Shown: positions 8,919 through 19,890, counted from the stretch's first letter. The stretch: 64,000 nucleotides of DNA from Pantoea sp. Ap-967 (GCF_011752565.1 NZ_VWXK01000002.1:1-64000), one strand, 5' to 3'. Numbers and translations are program-made. Notes: generated from the sequence alone by a model not told the origin.

Positions 8919-9929
8919 GGCTTGGGCCCCTGCAGGATCATGTGCCCTGCGTCCTGGTTATCGACGGTGGTGACAGCGCCGGCCCGGGCAAGAATCGCCG
9001 GGATGCGCTCGCGGTAAAGGCGCTGCAGCAATTGCGGGTCGTGCTCCTGGCTGAGCGCAACGATGGTGGCGGTGTCGGCGTGGGCGCGGGCCAGCCGCTC
9101 GCGGGCTTCGGCCTGGGCCACCTGCACGGTGCGGTCTGCCGCCTGGGTGGCTTGCTGCAAGCGCTGAGCGGCGTCGTTGCGCGCCCTGGCCACCGCCTGC
9201 TCGGCCTGCTGGCTGGCAGTGAGCACGCCATTGAAGGCACTGACGGCCGACCACGGCAGGGAGGACTGGATATCCACCCGGGTCACCTCGATGCCCAGGC
9301 CCGCCCCGGCCGCCTGCAGGCGCCCCAGGCTGGTGTTGATGCCCTGCTGCAAATCGCCGCGCAGGCGCTCGCGGCGCTCGGCTGCCTGGGCGTCGGCGCC
9401 CACCAGTTCGGGACGCGCAACCAGGATGGCGTCCATGTCGCGGGAGGCGCAAACCTGCACGGCATTGCGTTCTACCAGGCGGTCCAGCGCAGGTTCCACG
9501 TGGTTGCCCTGGCGGGCGAATGCGTAGGGGTCGGTCACCTGGTAGAACACCCGCACATCCAGCTGCACGGCCCCGGCATCCCCGGTGAGCAGGTAGCCGG
9601 AACCAGCCGTGGCGTCACTGGCCAGGGTGCCGTCCTTGTCGGATTTCTGCGCCAGCGCCGAGCGCAGCAGCAGCTCGACCCGGCGCTCGCTGACGCGCCC
9701 GGCCGAAGGCAGCATCACCACCTGTTCGAACGGCTGCGGCCAGGCAAGCAGCAGGCCGGCATTCTGGATACGCTCCTCGGCGCCCAGGCGCAGCACCACG
9801 GCCCGGCTTTCCGGGCCGACCTGGCGCACATTGCCGAACAGCCAGCCCAGCGCCGCCAGCAGGGTGGCGGCGTACAAGGCGAGAAAGCCGATGCGCCCGG
9901 CCTGCAGCCAAGGCCCTTCGGCGCCTGTT

Positions 9930-9943
<14 letters not shown>
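8915..9943 (-). CDS. SPFH/band-7 protein, HflK-like (second copy)
   Basis: 342 residues. A single N-terminal membrane anchor (about residues 18-38) is followed by a periplasmic SPFH/band-7 domain and a long Ala/Gln/Arg-rich helical region from about 230 that should form coiled coil. HflK/HflC-type proteins assemble into membrane-associated cages that modulate proteases such as FtsH. This one is not the housekeeping hflK, which lies with hfq and hflX. It overlaps its neighbours on both sides (14 and 4 bases), so synthesis is probably coupled with the metal ATPase. Confidence 0.8.
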
Positions 9944-10951
<1,008 letters not shown>

Positions 10952-10955
<4 letters not shown>

Positions 10956-12931
10956 TGGGTGCGCTCCTGGGAACGGCCGGAAACGGATGGGGACTGTGCA
11001 GGGTCGACCGGGGCTGCGTAACTGCGCAGGTCCAGGGTCGGTGCCTGGGTTTGCGCCAGGCGGTGGTCGATGATCAGGCTGTTGGCCCCGGCCATGCCGT
11101 GGGCCAGGCGGTCCAGGTACTGCTCCAGCAGAAATGCCTGCCCGGCCTGCTGCCAGGCGCTGCGTTCGGCACTGAAGCGCAAGGCGGCGGTGTCGGCCTC
11201 GGCCTGCGTGGCATGGGCGTCGGCAGTGGCCTTGTCGACCAGCGCGGTGGCGGTTTGCCGGGCCTGGTTGGCTTGCTGCGCGGCTTGCCCGCGGTCGCGG
11301 GCGATCAGTGCCTGGGCGGTGATCTGCGCAGCCTGCACGGCATGGTAGGCGTTGGCCGCACCAGCCGGCGGGTGAATCGCTTCCACTGCGGTGGCCAGCA
11401 GTTCCACGCCGCTGCCCATGCGGTCGAGGTCGGCCTGCACGGCGCGGCCGATGTCACGCCCAAGCGCCTCGCGCTCGGCGCCCAGCAGGCCATCCAGGGA
11501 ACGGCCGGCAAAGTCGTGCACCAGCACCCGGTTGGCCGTGCTGCGCAACAGCTGGGCGACATCGGCGCTGTGGTAGGTGGCTGCCAGCGCTGCTTCATCG
11601 CTCAGGCCGATGCGGTAGATGAAGCGCACGTCCATATTGACCACTTGAAAGCCTTGGCGCCCGCCGTCGGTGCCGGCAATCACCTGGGAGTTCTCGCTCA
11701 GGTGGGTGGCATCCCACAGGCGGTTCGCCGCCAGCGGTGCGGGGCCTTCGGCAGCAGCCAGCGGTTCGGCGGCGCGGTCGGCGCCGGAGGTGGCCAGTTC
11801 ATGGATGACGCTGTTGTCGACCATCAGCACCCGGCCAAACGGCCATGGCAGGCCCAGGTGCAAGCCTGGCGGGTACACCGCCACCGGCTTGCCGAAACGC
11901 TCGTAGATGCCACGGTTGCTCATGGGCACCTGAACCAGGCTGGTCAGCAACCAGCCTGCCAGGGCCACGCACAGCAGCACCGGCAGCAAGGCCCGGCGCA
12001 TGAAGGCAAAGGCCCAGACTTGCCGCAGGTCGATGCCCAGGCGCTGGTGCAGCTCGCCTTGCAACACCGCCAAGGGCCGGGGTGGCCATTGCAGCAGGCT
12101 GGCCACCAGGCAGCGGGCCACCAACGGGGGCTCTTCGCGCGGGCGCCGTGGGCGAAACAGCGACACCGCTGCCCGCACCAGCAGCTCCAGCGCCGCCAGC
12201 GCCGGCAACACCCCCAGCAGCACCGCCAGCCAGGCTGGCCACAGGCGCTGCCCGTCGACGCCCAACAGGCAGACCACGCTCACTGCCTGCACGGCGATGA
12301 CCAGGCGCATCAGCCCAGCCAACGGCGCGGCCTCGGGCCAGCTTGAGGGCGATTCGGCGGCCAGGTGGCGCTCGGTCACCACCAGCCCGAAAGCCGCCAC
12401 TGTGAACAGGCCGATGGCCAGCCAGCTAGCCTGCCCTGCCGGTTGTGGCACCGGCAAGTCGAACCGCCACACGCCGCTGACCAACAGCAGCGCCAGCAAG
12501 GCCAGCCCGCCCAGCCAGAATACTTGCGTTCCCATGGCCTCAAGCCTGCGCCGCCAGGCTTGGGCGAGGTTGTGGCTCCACAACGCGAAGCCGGTCAGCA
12601 CCTCAGGCTCGGCCGCAGCACCCTGGCCGCGCCAGAACAGCAGCGAAGTGGCCGGCGCGCCAATGGCCTGGGCGCGCCAGAAGGCCACCCGCCAGGCAGA
12701 CTGCGCGCCAGCGGCCAGCAGCAACAGCCCAGCCGCGTTGACCCCTAGCAGCACCACCCAATGGGAGTCGGCGTTGAAGATTTTTATCAGGCCCTGCAGC
12801 ATCCACAACAGCAAGGCGGCGGCCAGTGCCAGGTACGTCAGCACCACCAGCCGTCGAGCCTGGCCTTGGGCGCGTTGAAAACGGGGAAAGCCATCGAGGT
12901 CTTGTGCCTCGCTGTCCAGATCGACTCTCAT
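10952..12931 (-). CDS. large SPFH/HflK-like protein with N-terminal multi-span membrane domain
   Basis: 659 residues. The first half has about six hydrophobic segments (for example VVLTYLALAAALLLWML and VFWLGGLALLALLLVSGVW), longer than a normal HflK of about 400 residues. The second half has a membrane anchor, an SPFH domain (MSNRGIYERFGKPVAVYPPG) and a coiled-coil tail. The chosen ATG follows a GGAG site by seven bases. The frame is open further upstream but only as a shadow of the adjacent gene. It is the first gene of the operon; a Zur-box-like site lies about 70 bases upstream. Confidence 0.8.
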
Positions 12932-13001
12932 GAAGACTCCAGGAAATACCAGGCGTCGCCGATGAAGCGCCGAAAAACGGACTGTCAAGGCGACGAGCGC
13001 C

Positions 13002-13024
13002 GAAACGTTATAACAAAATATGTC
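13002..13024 (-). promoter_or_regulatory. Zur-box-like site upstream of the SPFH/P-type ATPase operon
   Basis: A 23-base site with core CGTTATAAC matches, by eye, about 17 of the 22 defined positions of the gammaproteobacterial Zur consensus (GAAATGTTATA-N-TATAACATTTC). It lies about 70 bases before the start at 12931, in the only gap large enough for the operon promoter. Together with the His-rich products and a metal ATPase, it suggests zinc-starvation control. Confidence 0.6.
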
Positions 13025-13050
13025 AAAAATGTGTTGGCGCGCCACTCGGC

Positions 13051-15822
13051 TCAGGCTATCCGCCCTAGTGCGTCTGCAGCGGGTTTCTTGCGGCCGATCC
13101 CGCAGCGCAGCAGCACAGCGCGGCTGAAGGTGTTCCAGCATAGGCCCACCACGATACCCCCCACCAGGGCCAGGGCCACGGCCAGCAGCGGCTGGTCGCT
13201 GATGCGCCGGGCCACTGACTGGAACTGGAAGTGGGTAAGGTAAATGTACAGCGTCGAGGAAGCAATCAGCGCGCCACCCTTGACCAGGAGCCCCGGCAGT
13301 GGCACCGCGCGCACCCAGATCAACGCCAGCACCGCGGGCAAGGCGATGTCGATGTGCACCGCCAGGGACCATTGGGCCCAGCCGAAGCTGGTGATGGCCA
13401 TGACCTCTCGCTCGCCAATCATCAGCAGCGCCACTGCGCTGGCCAGCCACTTGCGTCGCGGGCTGTCGGCAAAATGCACGGCCATGCCCAGCACCATGAC
13501 ACCCAGGTAGTGCTGTGGCACCCGGTTGAGCAAGGGGGCTGCGTCGAACACGTACAGGCTCAGCAGTACATCGGCCAGCATCAGTGCACAGGCCGCCAGC
13601 AACAGGCAGCGGAATGGGTCGGCCATCAGCCGGCGGCACACCGGTTTGACCGACAGCACCAGGCCGATGATCAGCACCATTTGCACCAGCACCTCGACGT
13701 ACCAGTAGCTGAAGTAGCCCACTTCCTGCACGGGGAACCAGTTGGACACCAGCAGCAGTGACTGCCAGCGCACCTTGTCGAACAGAAACTGCACCAACGC
13801 GGTGTACAGCAGCGTCGGCACGGCGATGCTGGCCATGGACTTGAGCAGCGAGCGGGCGTCGCCACGGGCGTGGATGGCGCCGAGCTGAAAGCGCGCCAGG
13901 CCGATGCCCGACACCAGGTACAACGAGGTGGTTTCGCCCACCAGCAGGCCTTTGTCGAACAGGCCAAGGTGCCCGGCAACGATGGTGATGATCGCGACCA
14001 TGCGCAGGAACACGGTGATTTCCATGTCCCGCCATTGCAACTTCGCCTTTGGCCGCACGCCAAGCTCGGCAAGCTCGCGCACAGGCAGCATCTCCCAGCG
14101 GGCCGGCAACTGCCCGGTCAACTCCTCCAGCACCTGCGAGGCTTGCACGAAGGTCAGCGAGTCGCCCCCCAGTTCCACAAAGCTCAGGTTTGCATCGATG
14201 GCTGGCACCTGGAGGATCTGCGCCCAGGCCTCTGCCAGTTGCTGGGCAAGGGGCGTCAATGCCTGGTTGGCTGGCACGCCGTCGGCAGCCGGTGCCGGCA
14301 ACGCGCGCTTGTCGATTTTGCCGTTGGGGGTGAGCGGGATGGTGTCGAGAAACACGAATTGCGCCGGCACCATGTAGTCCGGCAACTGCTGCGCCAAGGC
14401 CTCACGCAACTGCGTGCCAGTCACCGGCTGTGCTGCCACGCAGTAGGCCACCAGCCTGGGCGCGGGGTTGGCGTGATCGAGCAGCACCACGCACTGCCTG
14501 ACTTGCCCGTGGCGGGCCAGGGCGCATTCGATTTCGCCCAGTTCGATACGGTGGCCGCGGATTTTCACCTGGCTGTCACCGCGCCCAAGGAAATCGACGC
14601 TGCCGTCCGCCAGGTAGCGGCCCAGGTCGCCAGTGCGGTAGCAGCGGTCATCGGCCCGCCCGGTGAAAGGGTTGGCCACGAACTTTTGCGCGGTCAGGCC
14701 CGGGTCCTGCCAATAGCCCAGCGACAGGTAGGGGCTGCGAATCAGGATCTCGCCCTCCTCGCCTGGCGCGGCCAGCTGGTTGCTGGGGGTAACCACCAGC
14801 AACTGCGCGCCGTCGATGCCCTTGCCCAGCGGCAGGCGCATGCCCGGCGCCAGGCCTTCGAGTGGCTGAAAGGCCATGGCCTGTGGGGTTTCGGTCGTGC
14901 CGTAGAAGTTGACGTTGCGGGCGTTGGGGGCAAGCTTGCGTACCTGTTCATACTGGGCGTGGCCCAGCGCATCGCCCCCCCAGAACAGGTAGCGCAGGCG
15001 CGGGAACACGCGCCGTTCAAGGGCCGCACCGGCTTCGATCAGTTTGCCCAGCGGTGGCGTCAGGTGCACGGTGGTGATGCCTTGCTGGTCGAGCCAGGCA
15101 GCCAACTGCGCGGGGTTGACCAGGGTCGACTGGGCCGGGCAGCAGACCGTGGCACCGATCGACAGTGGCGTGAACACATCGCGGTATACCGGGTCGTGGC
15201 CCAGGCCCGAGAGCATGGAGAAGCGGTCTTGTGCGGTGAAGCCGTGGTGCTGCACATGCCAATCGATGAAGTGCACCAGCGGGGCGTGGTGGGTAAGCAC
15301 GCCCTTGGGTACGCCGGTGCTGCCGGAGGTAAAGGTGACGTAGGCCGGTTGCTCGGGGTTCACCTGGGGCAAGGGCGCAGCGGTGGCCGGGAAGTGGCTG
15401 AGGGCCTGGGCTGGCGCGTCTGGCACCTGCAGCCCGCCGGCCTGCTCGGCGTCGCCGCACAGCAACAGGCACCTGGGCTGCAAGGCTTGGATGATCTGTT
15501 CGATGCGCGCGGGCGGGTATGACCTGTCGGCAACGGTGAACGCCAGCCCCGCACGCAAGGCGCCAAGCATGGCGTAGACCAGCCCGGCGCTGCGGCTGGC
15601 AACGATCACCACCCGGTCATCGGCTTGCGCGCCGCGGGCCAGCAGGGCCGCGGCAATGCCGTGGCTGATGCGCTCCAGTTGCCCATAACTGCAGCTGACG
15701 CCCGGGGCGAGTAAGGCTGGCGTGTCGGGAGATTGCTGGGCGTGGTGCAGGAAGTCGCTGAAAATCGTGCGTCCGGCGTTGTACTCCAGGGCAACCGTGG
15801 GGTTCGGGCGCAGGTCCGGCAT
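13051..15822 (-). CDS. NRPS-like adenylation-carrier protein-membrane acyltransferase fusion
   Basis: 923 residues. An adenylation domain (about 20-500) has TFTSGSTGVPKGV, YGTTE, YRTGDLGRYL and NGKIDK. It is followed by a carrier domain with phosphopantetheine serine in LGGDSL (about 555). The C-terminal third (about 610-910) is a polytopic membrane domain of the acyltransferase-3 kind. The A4 region LSGLGHDPVYRDVFTPL resembles the Lys2 aminoadipate-type subgroup rather than ordinary peptide synthetases. Expected chemistry is to activate an amino or carboxylic acid, load it on the carrier and transfer it to a membrane-associated acceptor. No condensation or thioesterase domain is present. The substrate is unknown. 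It is a stand-alone gene upstream of the Zur-like operon. Confidence 0.85.
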   Translation of the reverse strand: MPDLRPNPTVALEYNAGRTIFSDFLHHAQQSPDTPALLAPGVSCSYGQLERISHGIAAALLARGAQADDRVVIVASRSAGLVYAMLGALRAGLAFTVADRSYPPARIEQIIQALQPRCLLLCGDAEQAGGLQVPDAPAQALSHFPATAAPLPQVNPEQPAYVTFTSGSTGVPKGVLTHHAPLVHFIDWHVQHHGFTAQDRFSMLSGLGHDPVYRDVFTPLSIGATVCCPAQSTLVNPAQLAAWLDQQGITTVHLTPPLGKLIEAGAALERRVFPRLRYLFWGGDALGHAQYEQVRKLAPNARNVNFYGTTETPQAMAFQPLEGLAPGMRLPLGKGIDGAQLLVVTPSNQLAAPGEEGEILIRSPYLSLGYWQDPGLTAQKFVANPFTGRADDRCYRTGDLGRYLADGSVDFLGRGDSQVKIRGHRIELGEIECALARHGQVRQCVVLLDHANPAPRLVAYCVAAQPVTGTQLREALAQQLPDYMVPAQFVFLDTIPLTPNGKIDKRALPAPAADGVPANQALTPLAQQLAEAWAQILQVPAIDANLSFVELGGDSLTFVQASQVLEELTGQLPARWEMLPVRELAELGVRPKAKLQWRDMEITVFLRMVAIITIVAGHLGLFDKGLLVGETTSLYLVSGIGLARFQLGAIHARGDARSLLKSMASIAVPTLLYTALVQFLFDKVRWQSLLLVSNWFPVQEVGYFSYWYVEVLVQMVLIIGLVLSVKPVCRRLMADPFRCLLLAACALMLADVLLSLYVFDAAPLLNRVPQHYLGVMVLGMAVHFADSPRRKWLASAVALLMIGEREVMAITSFGWAQWSLAVHIDIALPAVLALIWVRAVPLPGLLVKGGALIASSTLYIYLTHFQFQSVARRISDQPLLAVALALVGGIVVGLCWNTFSRAVLLRCGIGRKKPAADALGRIA

Positions 15823-15944
15823 GATGTCGGTCGACTCGCAGCGTGGAGGTAGGAAATTACCTGAACGCTAGTGCACGGCGGGTGCCTGCGCCAATGCTGC
15901 TGGTCGGGGCAATTGGCCAGTACCCCCTTGGATTTTTTAGAGGC

Positions 15945-16038
15945 CTTTGTAGGCGCGGGCTTGGCCCGCGAAGCGGGCGGCGCGGTGCATGGCACCGGCT
16001 GCGCCGGTGTTCGCGGGGCAAGCCCGCTCCTACAAGGG
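15945..16038. repeat. REP pair of a second type (GCGGGCTTG core)
   Basis: GTAGGCGCGGGCTTGGCCCG and the complement CGGGGCAAGCCCGCTCCTAC flank a spacer with a GGCACCGGC-TGC-GCCGGTG hairpin. The REP flavour differs from the others in the window. It sits between the bufferin operon and the NRPS-like gene; the rest of 15823-16029 is empty. Confidence 0.85.
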
Positions 16039-16785
16039 GTTGTGGTACGTGCGTGGGGCTGTGCCTAGGAGCACGCCTTGGGCTTTGAGGTCGTTGAGCA
16101 GCGCCAGGCCCTGCAGCTGGAGGCTTTCAGGCTCGGCACCGACGAGCGCGGCCAGTGCTGCCAAGTGCTCACGGCCGGTGAGCGGCTGTTCCTGCAGCGA
16201 TACCAGCAAGGCATGGGCCAGCGGCGCCAGGCGCGAGAACTGCACCTGGTGATCCCGGCCGCGGCAGGCCAGCAGCAAGGATGGCTCGGCCGGTGGCTGT
16301 TGCGGCAGGTGGCCGGGGCCGATCTGGCTCACCGGCCAGGCATAGGCCAGCGGGCAGGCCAGGCGCGATAGCACCGGCACGCCGTCGAGCAAGTCACCGT
16401 CCGGGTCATGGGCAGGTTCGGCGTCATCGGCCAGCAGCAATACCGTTTCGATCCACTCGTAATGGGCAAGCTCCGCCACCCAGCCAGGTAGGTCAGCCCG
16501 GTGCTGCAAATAGTCGACCAGCTCGCCGGCCATTTCGGTGAACAAAGGCGTCTGGCAGCGGTGATTGGCGTAGAAGTCTGCCGTCAGCGTTTGCCATTGC
16601 CCGGGGGCAAGGCTGGCCTGCAGCACCGGAAAACTACCCGCCAGCATCGATTGCACATTGCCCAGGAACAACTGGCGATACACCGCCAGGCGCCGCGCCT
16701 CGATACCGGGCGGTGGCGGATTGGCTTGTGGATCACGGATGTGATTGGCCATGCGCAGTTGCTGCGCGCGCAACTGTTCAGCCAT
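16030..16785 (-). CDS. bufC: DUF2063-family RiPP partner protein (BufC/HvfC-like)
   Basis: 251 residues. The N-terminal DUF2063 signature is [20 protein letters not shown] followed by FPVL at about residues 32-55; the C-terminal half has winged-helix-like segments. Members of this family bind the precursor leader or substrate and deliver it to the partner MNIO enzyme, as with HvfC and BufC. The start overlaps the upstream bufB-like stop by eight bases. The open frame continues further upstream but only inside bufB. Together with 16778-18213 it forms the standard precursor, MNIO, partner set. Confidence 0.85.
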   Translation of the reverse strand: MAEQLRAQQLRMANHIRDPQANPPPPGIEARRLAVYRQLFLGNVQSMLAGSFPVLQASLAPGQWQTLTADFYANHRCQTPLFTEMAGELVDYLQHRADLPGWVAELAHYEWIETVLLLADDAEPAHDPDGDLLDGVPVLSRLACPLAYAWPVSQIGPGHLPQQPPAEPSLLLACRGRDHQVQFSRLAPLAHALLVSLQEQPLTGREHLAALAALVGAEPESLQLQGLALLNDLKAQGVLLGTAPRTYHNPL

Positions 16786-17623
16786 AACGCACCTCCAGCG
16801 CTTGCGCATCTGCCTGCAGGTTGCGGATACAGGCCACTTCACCGAGCAATTCGGCCATCGGCGGCAGGTTGAAGTCGCGTTCGAGCAAGGTCGGTACGCA
16901 GCCCAGATGCTGGTAGGCGCTGGCCAGCAGTTGCCACACATCGGGCCGCACGCTGGCGCCGTGGGTGTCGATCTTCAGGTCTGGCGCTTCGTCGTAATGC
17001 CCGGCCACGTGCAGGCACACCACCCGCTCGGCGGGCACCTGGGCGAGAAACTGCGCGGCGTCGTAACGGTGGTTGCAGGCATTGACCACCAGGTTGTTGA
17101 TGTCCAGCAGCAGGTCGCAGTCGGCCTCGGCGAGCACGGCCTGCAGGAATTGGATTTCGCTCATGGCCTGGTAAGGCGCGGCGTAGTAGGAAATATTCTC
17201 CACGGCGATGCGTCGGCCGAGGGCGTCCTGCACCTCGCGGATGCGCGCGGCGGTGTGGCGCACGGCTTCGTCGGTGAACGGCAGGGGAATCAGGTCGTAC
17301 AGGTGGCCATCGTCGGCGCAGTAGCTCAGGTGCTCGCTAAACAGTGGCACCTGGTATTGGTCAAGAAAGCTGCGAATCTGGCGCAGGAATTGGTGGTCGA
17401 GCGGCGCTGGGCCGCCCAGCGACAGCGACAGGCCATGGCAGGCCAGGGGAAAGCGCTCGGCCAACTGCGCAAGGCCCGCGCCGTACTGGCCGCCGACACC
17501 GATCCAGTTGTCTGGCGCGCATTCGAGAAAGTCCACGGCACCGGGCTGCAGGGCCAGCAGCTCGGGCATCAGGCCACGCCGCAGGCCAAGGCCGGCGCCG
17601 TGCAGGGCAAGGGATGAGGTCAT
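16778..17623 (-). CDS. bufB: MNIO (DUF692) multinuclear iron oxidase, RiPP maturase (BufB/HvfB-like)
   Basis: 281 residues, the usual length for DUF692. The TIM-barrel metal-ligand motifs are all present: [56 protein letters not shown] and LLERD. Family members use a multi-iron centre to modify cysteines of precursor peptides; in the HvfA/bufferin type, cysteines in EGKCG become oxazolone-thioamides that bind copper. The neighbours are an EGKCG precursor upstream and the DUF2063 partner downstream. Function is established for the family; the product here is inferred. Confidence 0.88.
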   Translation of the reverse strand: MTSSLALHGAGLGLRRGLMPELLALQPGAVDFLECAPDNWIGVGGQYGAGLAQLAERFPLACHGLSLSLGGPAPLDHQFLRQIRSFLDQYQVPLFSEHLSYCADDGHLYDLIPLPFTDEAVRHTAARIREVQDALGRRIAVENISYYAAPYQAMSEIQFLQAVLAEADCDLLLDINNLVVNACNHRYDAAQFLAQVPAERVVCLHVAGHYDEAPDLKIDTHGASVRPDVWQLLASAYQHLGCVPTLLERDFNLPPMAELLGEVACIRNLQADAQALEVRYG

Positions 17624-17656
17624 GGGTGGAGTCCTTGGCAAGGCGTGCGGGCAGGC

Positions 17657-17686
17657 ACCCTCCCCGGCCCTGGGCGCGGGGAAGGT
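17657..17686 (-). terminator. intercistronic hairpin between bufA- and bufB-like genes
   Basis: On the minus-strand RNA, ACCTTCCCCG and CGGGGAGGGT pair over ten positions (one G-U) around a ten-base GC-rich loop, inside the 74-base gap between precursor and maturase genes. No U-run follows. It fits an attenuator or stabiliser that keeps precursor mRNA in excess of enzyme mRNA. Confidence 0.5.
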
Positions 17687-17697
17687 GGCAGGGCGGG

Positions 17698-18213
17698 TCA
17701 GTTGCTGGCCTGGCTCAGCTTGCTGTACAGGTCGTTGGGGAACGGCTTGCCATTGGCGTCGAACTGGTGCTTGCGGTACTGGTACACCTCGGCTTCGGAG
17801 AGGTAGCCGTCGTGGTTGGCGTCTATCTTGTCGAACTCGGCGTTGGCCCCTGGCGCCACGGCCAGCAGCTCGGCGCGGGACACACGGCCATCGTGGTCGG
17901 TGTCGGTACGCGCGAAGGAGGCATCGCCGCACTTGCCTTCACCGCATTTGCCTTCAGCCTGGGTAACCTTGGCGCCCGTGGCACCGCACTTGCCCTCACC
18001 GCACTTGCCTTCGGCCTTGGTGGCCTTGGCCTCGGCGGCGCCGCACTTACCTTCGCCACACTTGCCCTCCCCGGCCTTCTGCGCAGCGGCCAGCTGGTAA
18101 CCCTGCGGCAAGGCTTCGACGGCGAAGGCTGCCGAGGCCATGTTGAGGCCACCGGCCAGGGCGATGCTCAGCAGGCCGAGGCGGGTTTTGTTGGGGAACT
18201 GGATACGGGACAT
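17698..18213 (-). CDS. bufA: bufferin/HvfA-type RiPP precursor with six EGKCG motifs and C-terminal EF-hands
   Basis: 171 residues. A Sec signal peptide (1-31, ending AAFA) is followed by three [10 protein letters not shown] blocks with Cys at 52, 57, 71, 76, 90 and 95. The tail carries two canonical EF-hand loops ([12 protein letters not shown] at 104 and [12 protein letters not shown] at 131). An AGGAGA site precedes the ATG. Exported EGKCG precursors matured by DUF692/DUF2063 enzymes chelate copper in related systems. The extra calcium-type domain is distinctive: the mature product may bind both Cu and Ca, or the EF-hand part may be a fold or anchor. The three-gene operon lies on one strand. 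Confidence 0.88.
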   Translation of the reverse strand: MSRIQFPNKTRLGLLSIALAGGLNMASAAFAVEALPQGYQLAAAQKAGEGKCGEGKCGAAEAKATKAEGKCGEGKCGATGAKVTQAEGKCGEGKCGDASFARTDTDHDGRVSRAELLAVAPGANAEFDKIDANHDGYLSEAEVYQYRKHQFDANGKPFPNDLYSKLSQASN

Positions 18214-18463
18214 GGTGTTTCTCCTGAATGGTCGTAAGGTCATGCCGTCATGGGCGTATGAGCCAGGGAACGCAGGCCGTTGGGCGTGTTCGTTCGGGCT
18301 GGGCCATTTGGCCTGAGGCGTGTATCCGGGGCGTATCGACCAGGAGAGGCTTTTGTATGCGAACGCAAGGGAGGGGTAGTTTGATACACAGCGATACAAG
18401 GCCGCTGCCAACCATCGTGTGCTAAGGGGTTGCGCCGGCCCTGCTAGGCGCCGGCGCGAGGGT
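18214..18463. other. leader region of the bufferin operon with paired GTATC motifs
   Basis: There is no coding sequence here. Two GTATC words (18322, 18333) and two inverted GATAC words (18383, 18393) are arranged symmetrically upstream of bufA. I could not fit a sigma-70 promoter. They may be part of an ECF-type promoter or operator, but this is weak. Confidence 0.3.
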
Positions 18464-19267
18464 TCAGCGCCGATCCAGCAGCTTGGCCAAGACAAAGGTT
18501 GCGACCACGGCCAACACCACCGCCACGGCAATCGACGCCAATGTGCCCCACTGCACGATCAAACCGTTTACCGCCAGGTAGAACCCCAGCACCCCGACGC
18601 CACCGATGGCATTGCCGCGCACGATCGCCCCCAGCTCATGGTGCCCGCCCTGCACGTGGGCGAACACCGCCAGTGGCCAGGCGATCACCGGGATCGGCGC
18701 CAGCAGCCCGCTGGCCACCGGCCCGAGCCATTGCGCACTGGCGGTGATGGCCAGCAGCAACAGGGTGGCGGTGAGCATGCGCATGGGAATGACCCAGCGC
18801 GGCAACTGCACCACCTTGGCATTGGCCGGCACGACCTGGCGGGCGGTCACGACGATAATCAGGCTCAGCATCACCAGCGTCACCACCACCGACAGTGCCA
18901 CCGCATGCAGGTGGCTCATCAGCGCGGCGCTGGCGGCGTACACCAGCAGCGCGGCGATGCAGCCAGGGAACGCCGATACCCGGCGGGTTGCCAGGAAGTA
19001 GAACAGGTAGGTGGCCTGCACCGCCGCCAGGCCCGCCAGCGCACCCGGCACGGCTTGCAGGGCGAAGCCAGGGCCTTGTTCAAGGCTGAGGAACAGCATC
19101 ACCAGCGCCGAGGTGACGGGCAGGCCGGAGAGCAGCCCACCGATTTTCGTGCCCCAGCGTTTGGACGCCAGGGAAATGGCGAGCATCAGGGTGGGGGTGA
19201 TGAGGAATTTGAGGTAGAGGGCAGTCATGGCAGGCAAGGCAGTGGAGAGGGAGGGGTCGGGGTTCAT
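18464..19267 (-). CDS. integral membrane protein of unknown function
   Basis: About 254-267 residues depending on start: 19267, or MTALYLKFL at 19228, which begins directly at the first membrane segment. It has about eight hydrophobic helices, no soluble domain and no ATPase or pore motif that I recognise. One motif, GGLLSGLPVTSALVML, near residue 45 is typical of conserved proteobacterial membrane proteins of unknown function. It stands alone between a REP pair and the bufferin leader. A transporter or permease role is possible but is not shown. Confidence 0.7.
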   Translation of the reverse strand: MNPDPSLSTALPAMTALYLKFLITPTLMLAISLASKRWGTKIGGLLSGLPVTSALVMLFLSLEQGPGFALQAVPGALAGLAAVQATYLFYFLATRRVSAFPGCIAALLVYAASAALMSHLHAVALSVVVTLVMLSLIIVVTARQVVPANAKVVQLPRWVIPMRMLTATLLLLAITASAQWLGPVASGLLAPIPVIAWPLAVFAHVQGGHHELGAIVRGNAIGGVGVLGFYLAVNGLIVQWGTLASIAVAVVLAVVATFVLAKLLDRR

Positions 19268-19315
19268 GCTAAAGGAAACGGATGGGCCTCTGGGGGGATT
19301 TTTCGCCTACCAGAT

Positions 19316-19386
19316 CGCATCGCGAGCTTCGCTCGCTCCTACCAAGGCATGCGCAGATCCGGTAGGAGCGAGCGCAGCTCGCGATG
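19316..19386. repeat. REP pair
   Basis: GCATCGCGAGCTTCGCTCGC and its complementary unit flank a 24-base spacer downstream of the isochorismatase-fold gene. One arm carries a variant (TTCGC for TGCGC). Confidence 0.88.
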
Positions 19387-19410
19387 CGGTGCCACAGACG
19401 GGTCGAGCGT

Positions 19411-19890
19411 TCAGGCAGCAAGCGCGGCAAGGATTTCGGCGCGGGTAGTGACGTGGTGGAAGTGGTGCTTCCACAGGTCGATGCCCAATTGCCCAGAGCG
19501 GTCGAGCGAAGAGCCCACGGTCAGGTCGGTGACCAGCGTGGGTGTAAGCCCTGCGTCGAACAAGGCAAAACCGGCCGCCAGAACACAGGTTTCAGTCTGC
19601 ATGCCGCACACCAGCACCCGCTCCACGCCCAGGCGCTTGATGGCCTCCAGGGTTTCAGCGGTTTGCCCGTAACCGTGCTTGATGAACACCTGGTCGACCT
19701 CGATCAGGCATTCGTCTTCGGCAGCCGGGTGCCAACCCAATTGGCGCTGGAACGGCGTGACCTGCTCGTCGTGCAGTTCCACCGAGGCGAACGACCGAAT
19801 GTTGGCCGACAGCAGGCGGATGCCATCGACCAGCCACTCCGGCGGGCTGAAGGTGGACTGCACATCAACGATCAGCAGAACCTGCTGCAT
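19411..19890 (-). CDS. isochorismatase-fold cysteine hydrolase
   Basis: 159 residues. The catalytic triad of the family is intact: D9 in LLIVDVQ, K71 in FIKHGYG and C102 in GMQTETCV. Related enzymes hydrolyse N-carbamoyl compounds, nicotinamide or isochorismate; the acceptor residues do not let me choose. The start MQQVLLIVDVQ follows an AGGAG site. The open frame upstream adds 15 residues but lacks a ribosome-binding site. It is monocistronic, divergent from the PAS-GGDEF gene. Confidence 0.85.
   Translation of the reverse strand: MQQVLLIVDVQSTFSPPEWLVDGIRLLSANIRSFASVELHDEQVTPFQRQLGWHPAAEDECLIEVDQVFIKHGYGQTAETLEAIKRLGVERVLVCGMQTETCVLAAGFALFDAGLTPTLVTDLTVGSSLDRSGQLGIDLWKHHFHHVTTRAEILAALAA

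Noticed and set aside
18322..18397. ECF-type promoter made of GTATC words before the bufferin operon
   Set aside because: Spacing does not fit a -35/-10 pair on the minus strand; kept only as a weak note.
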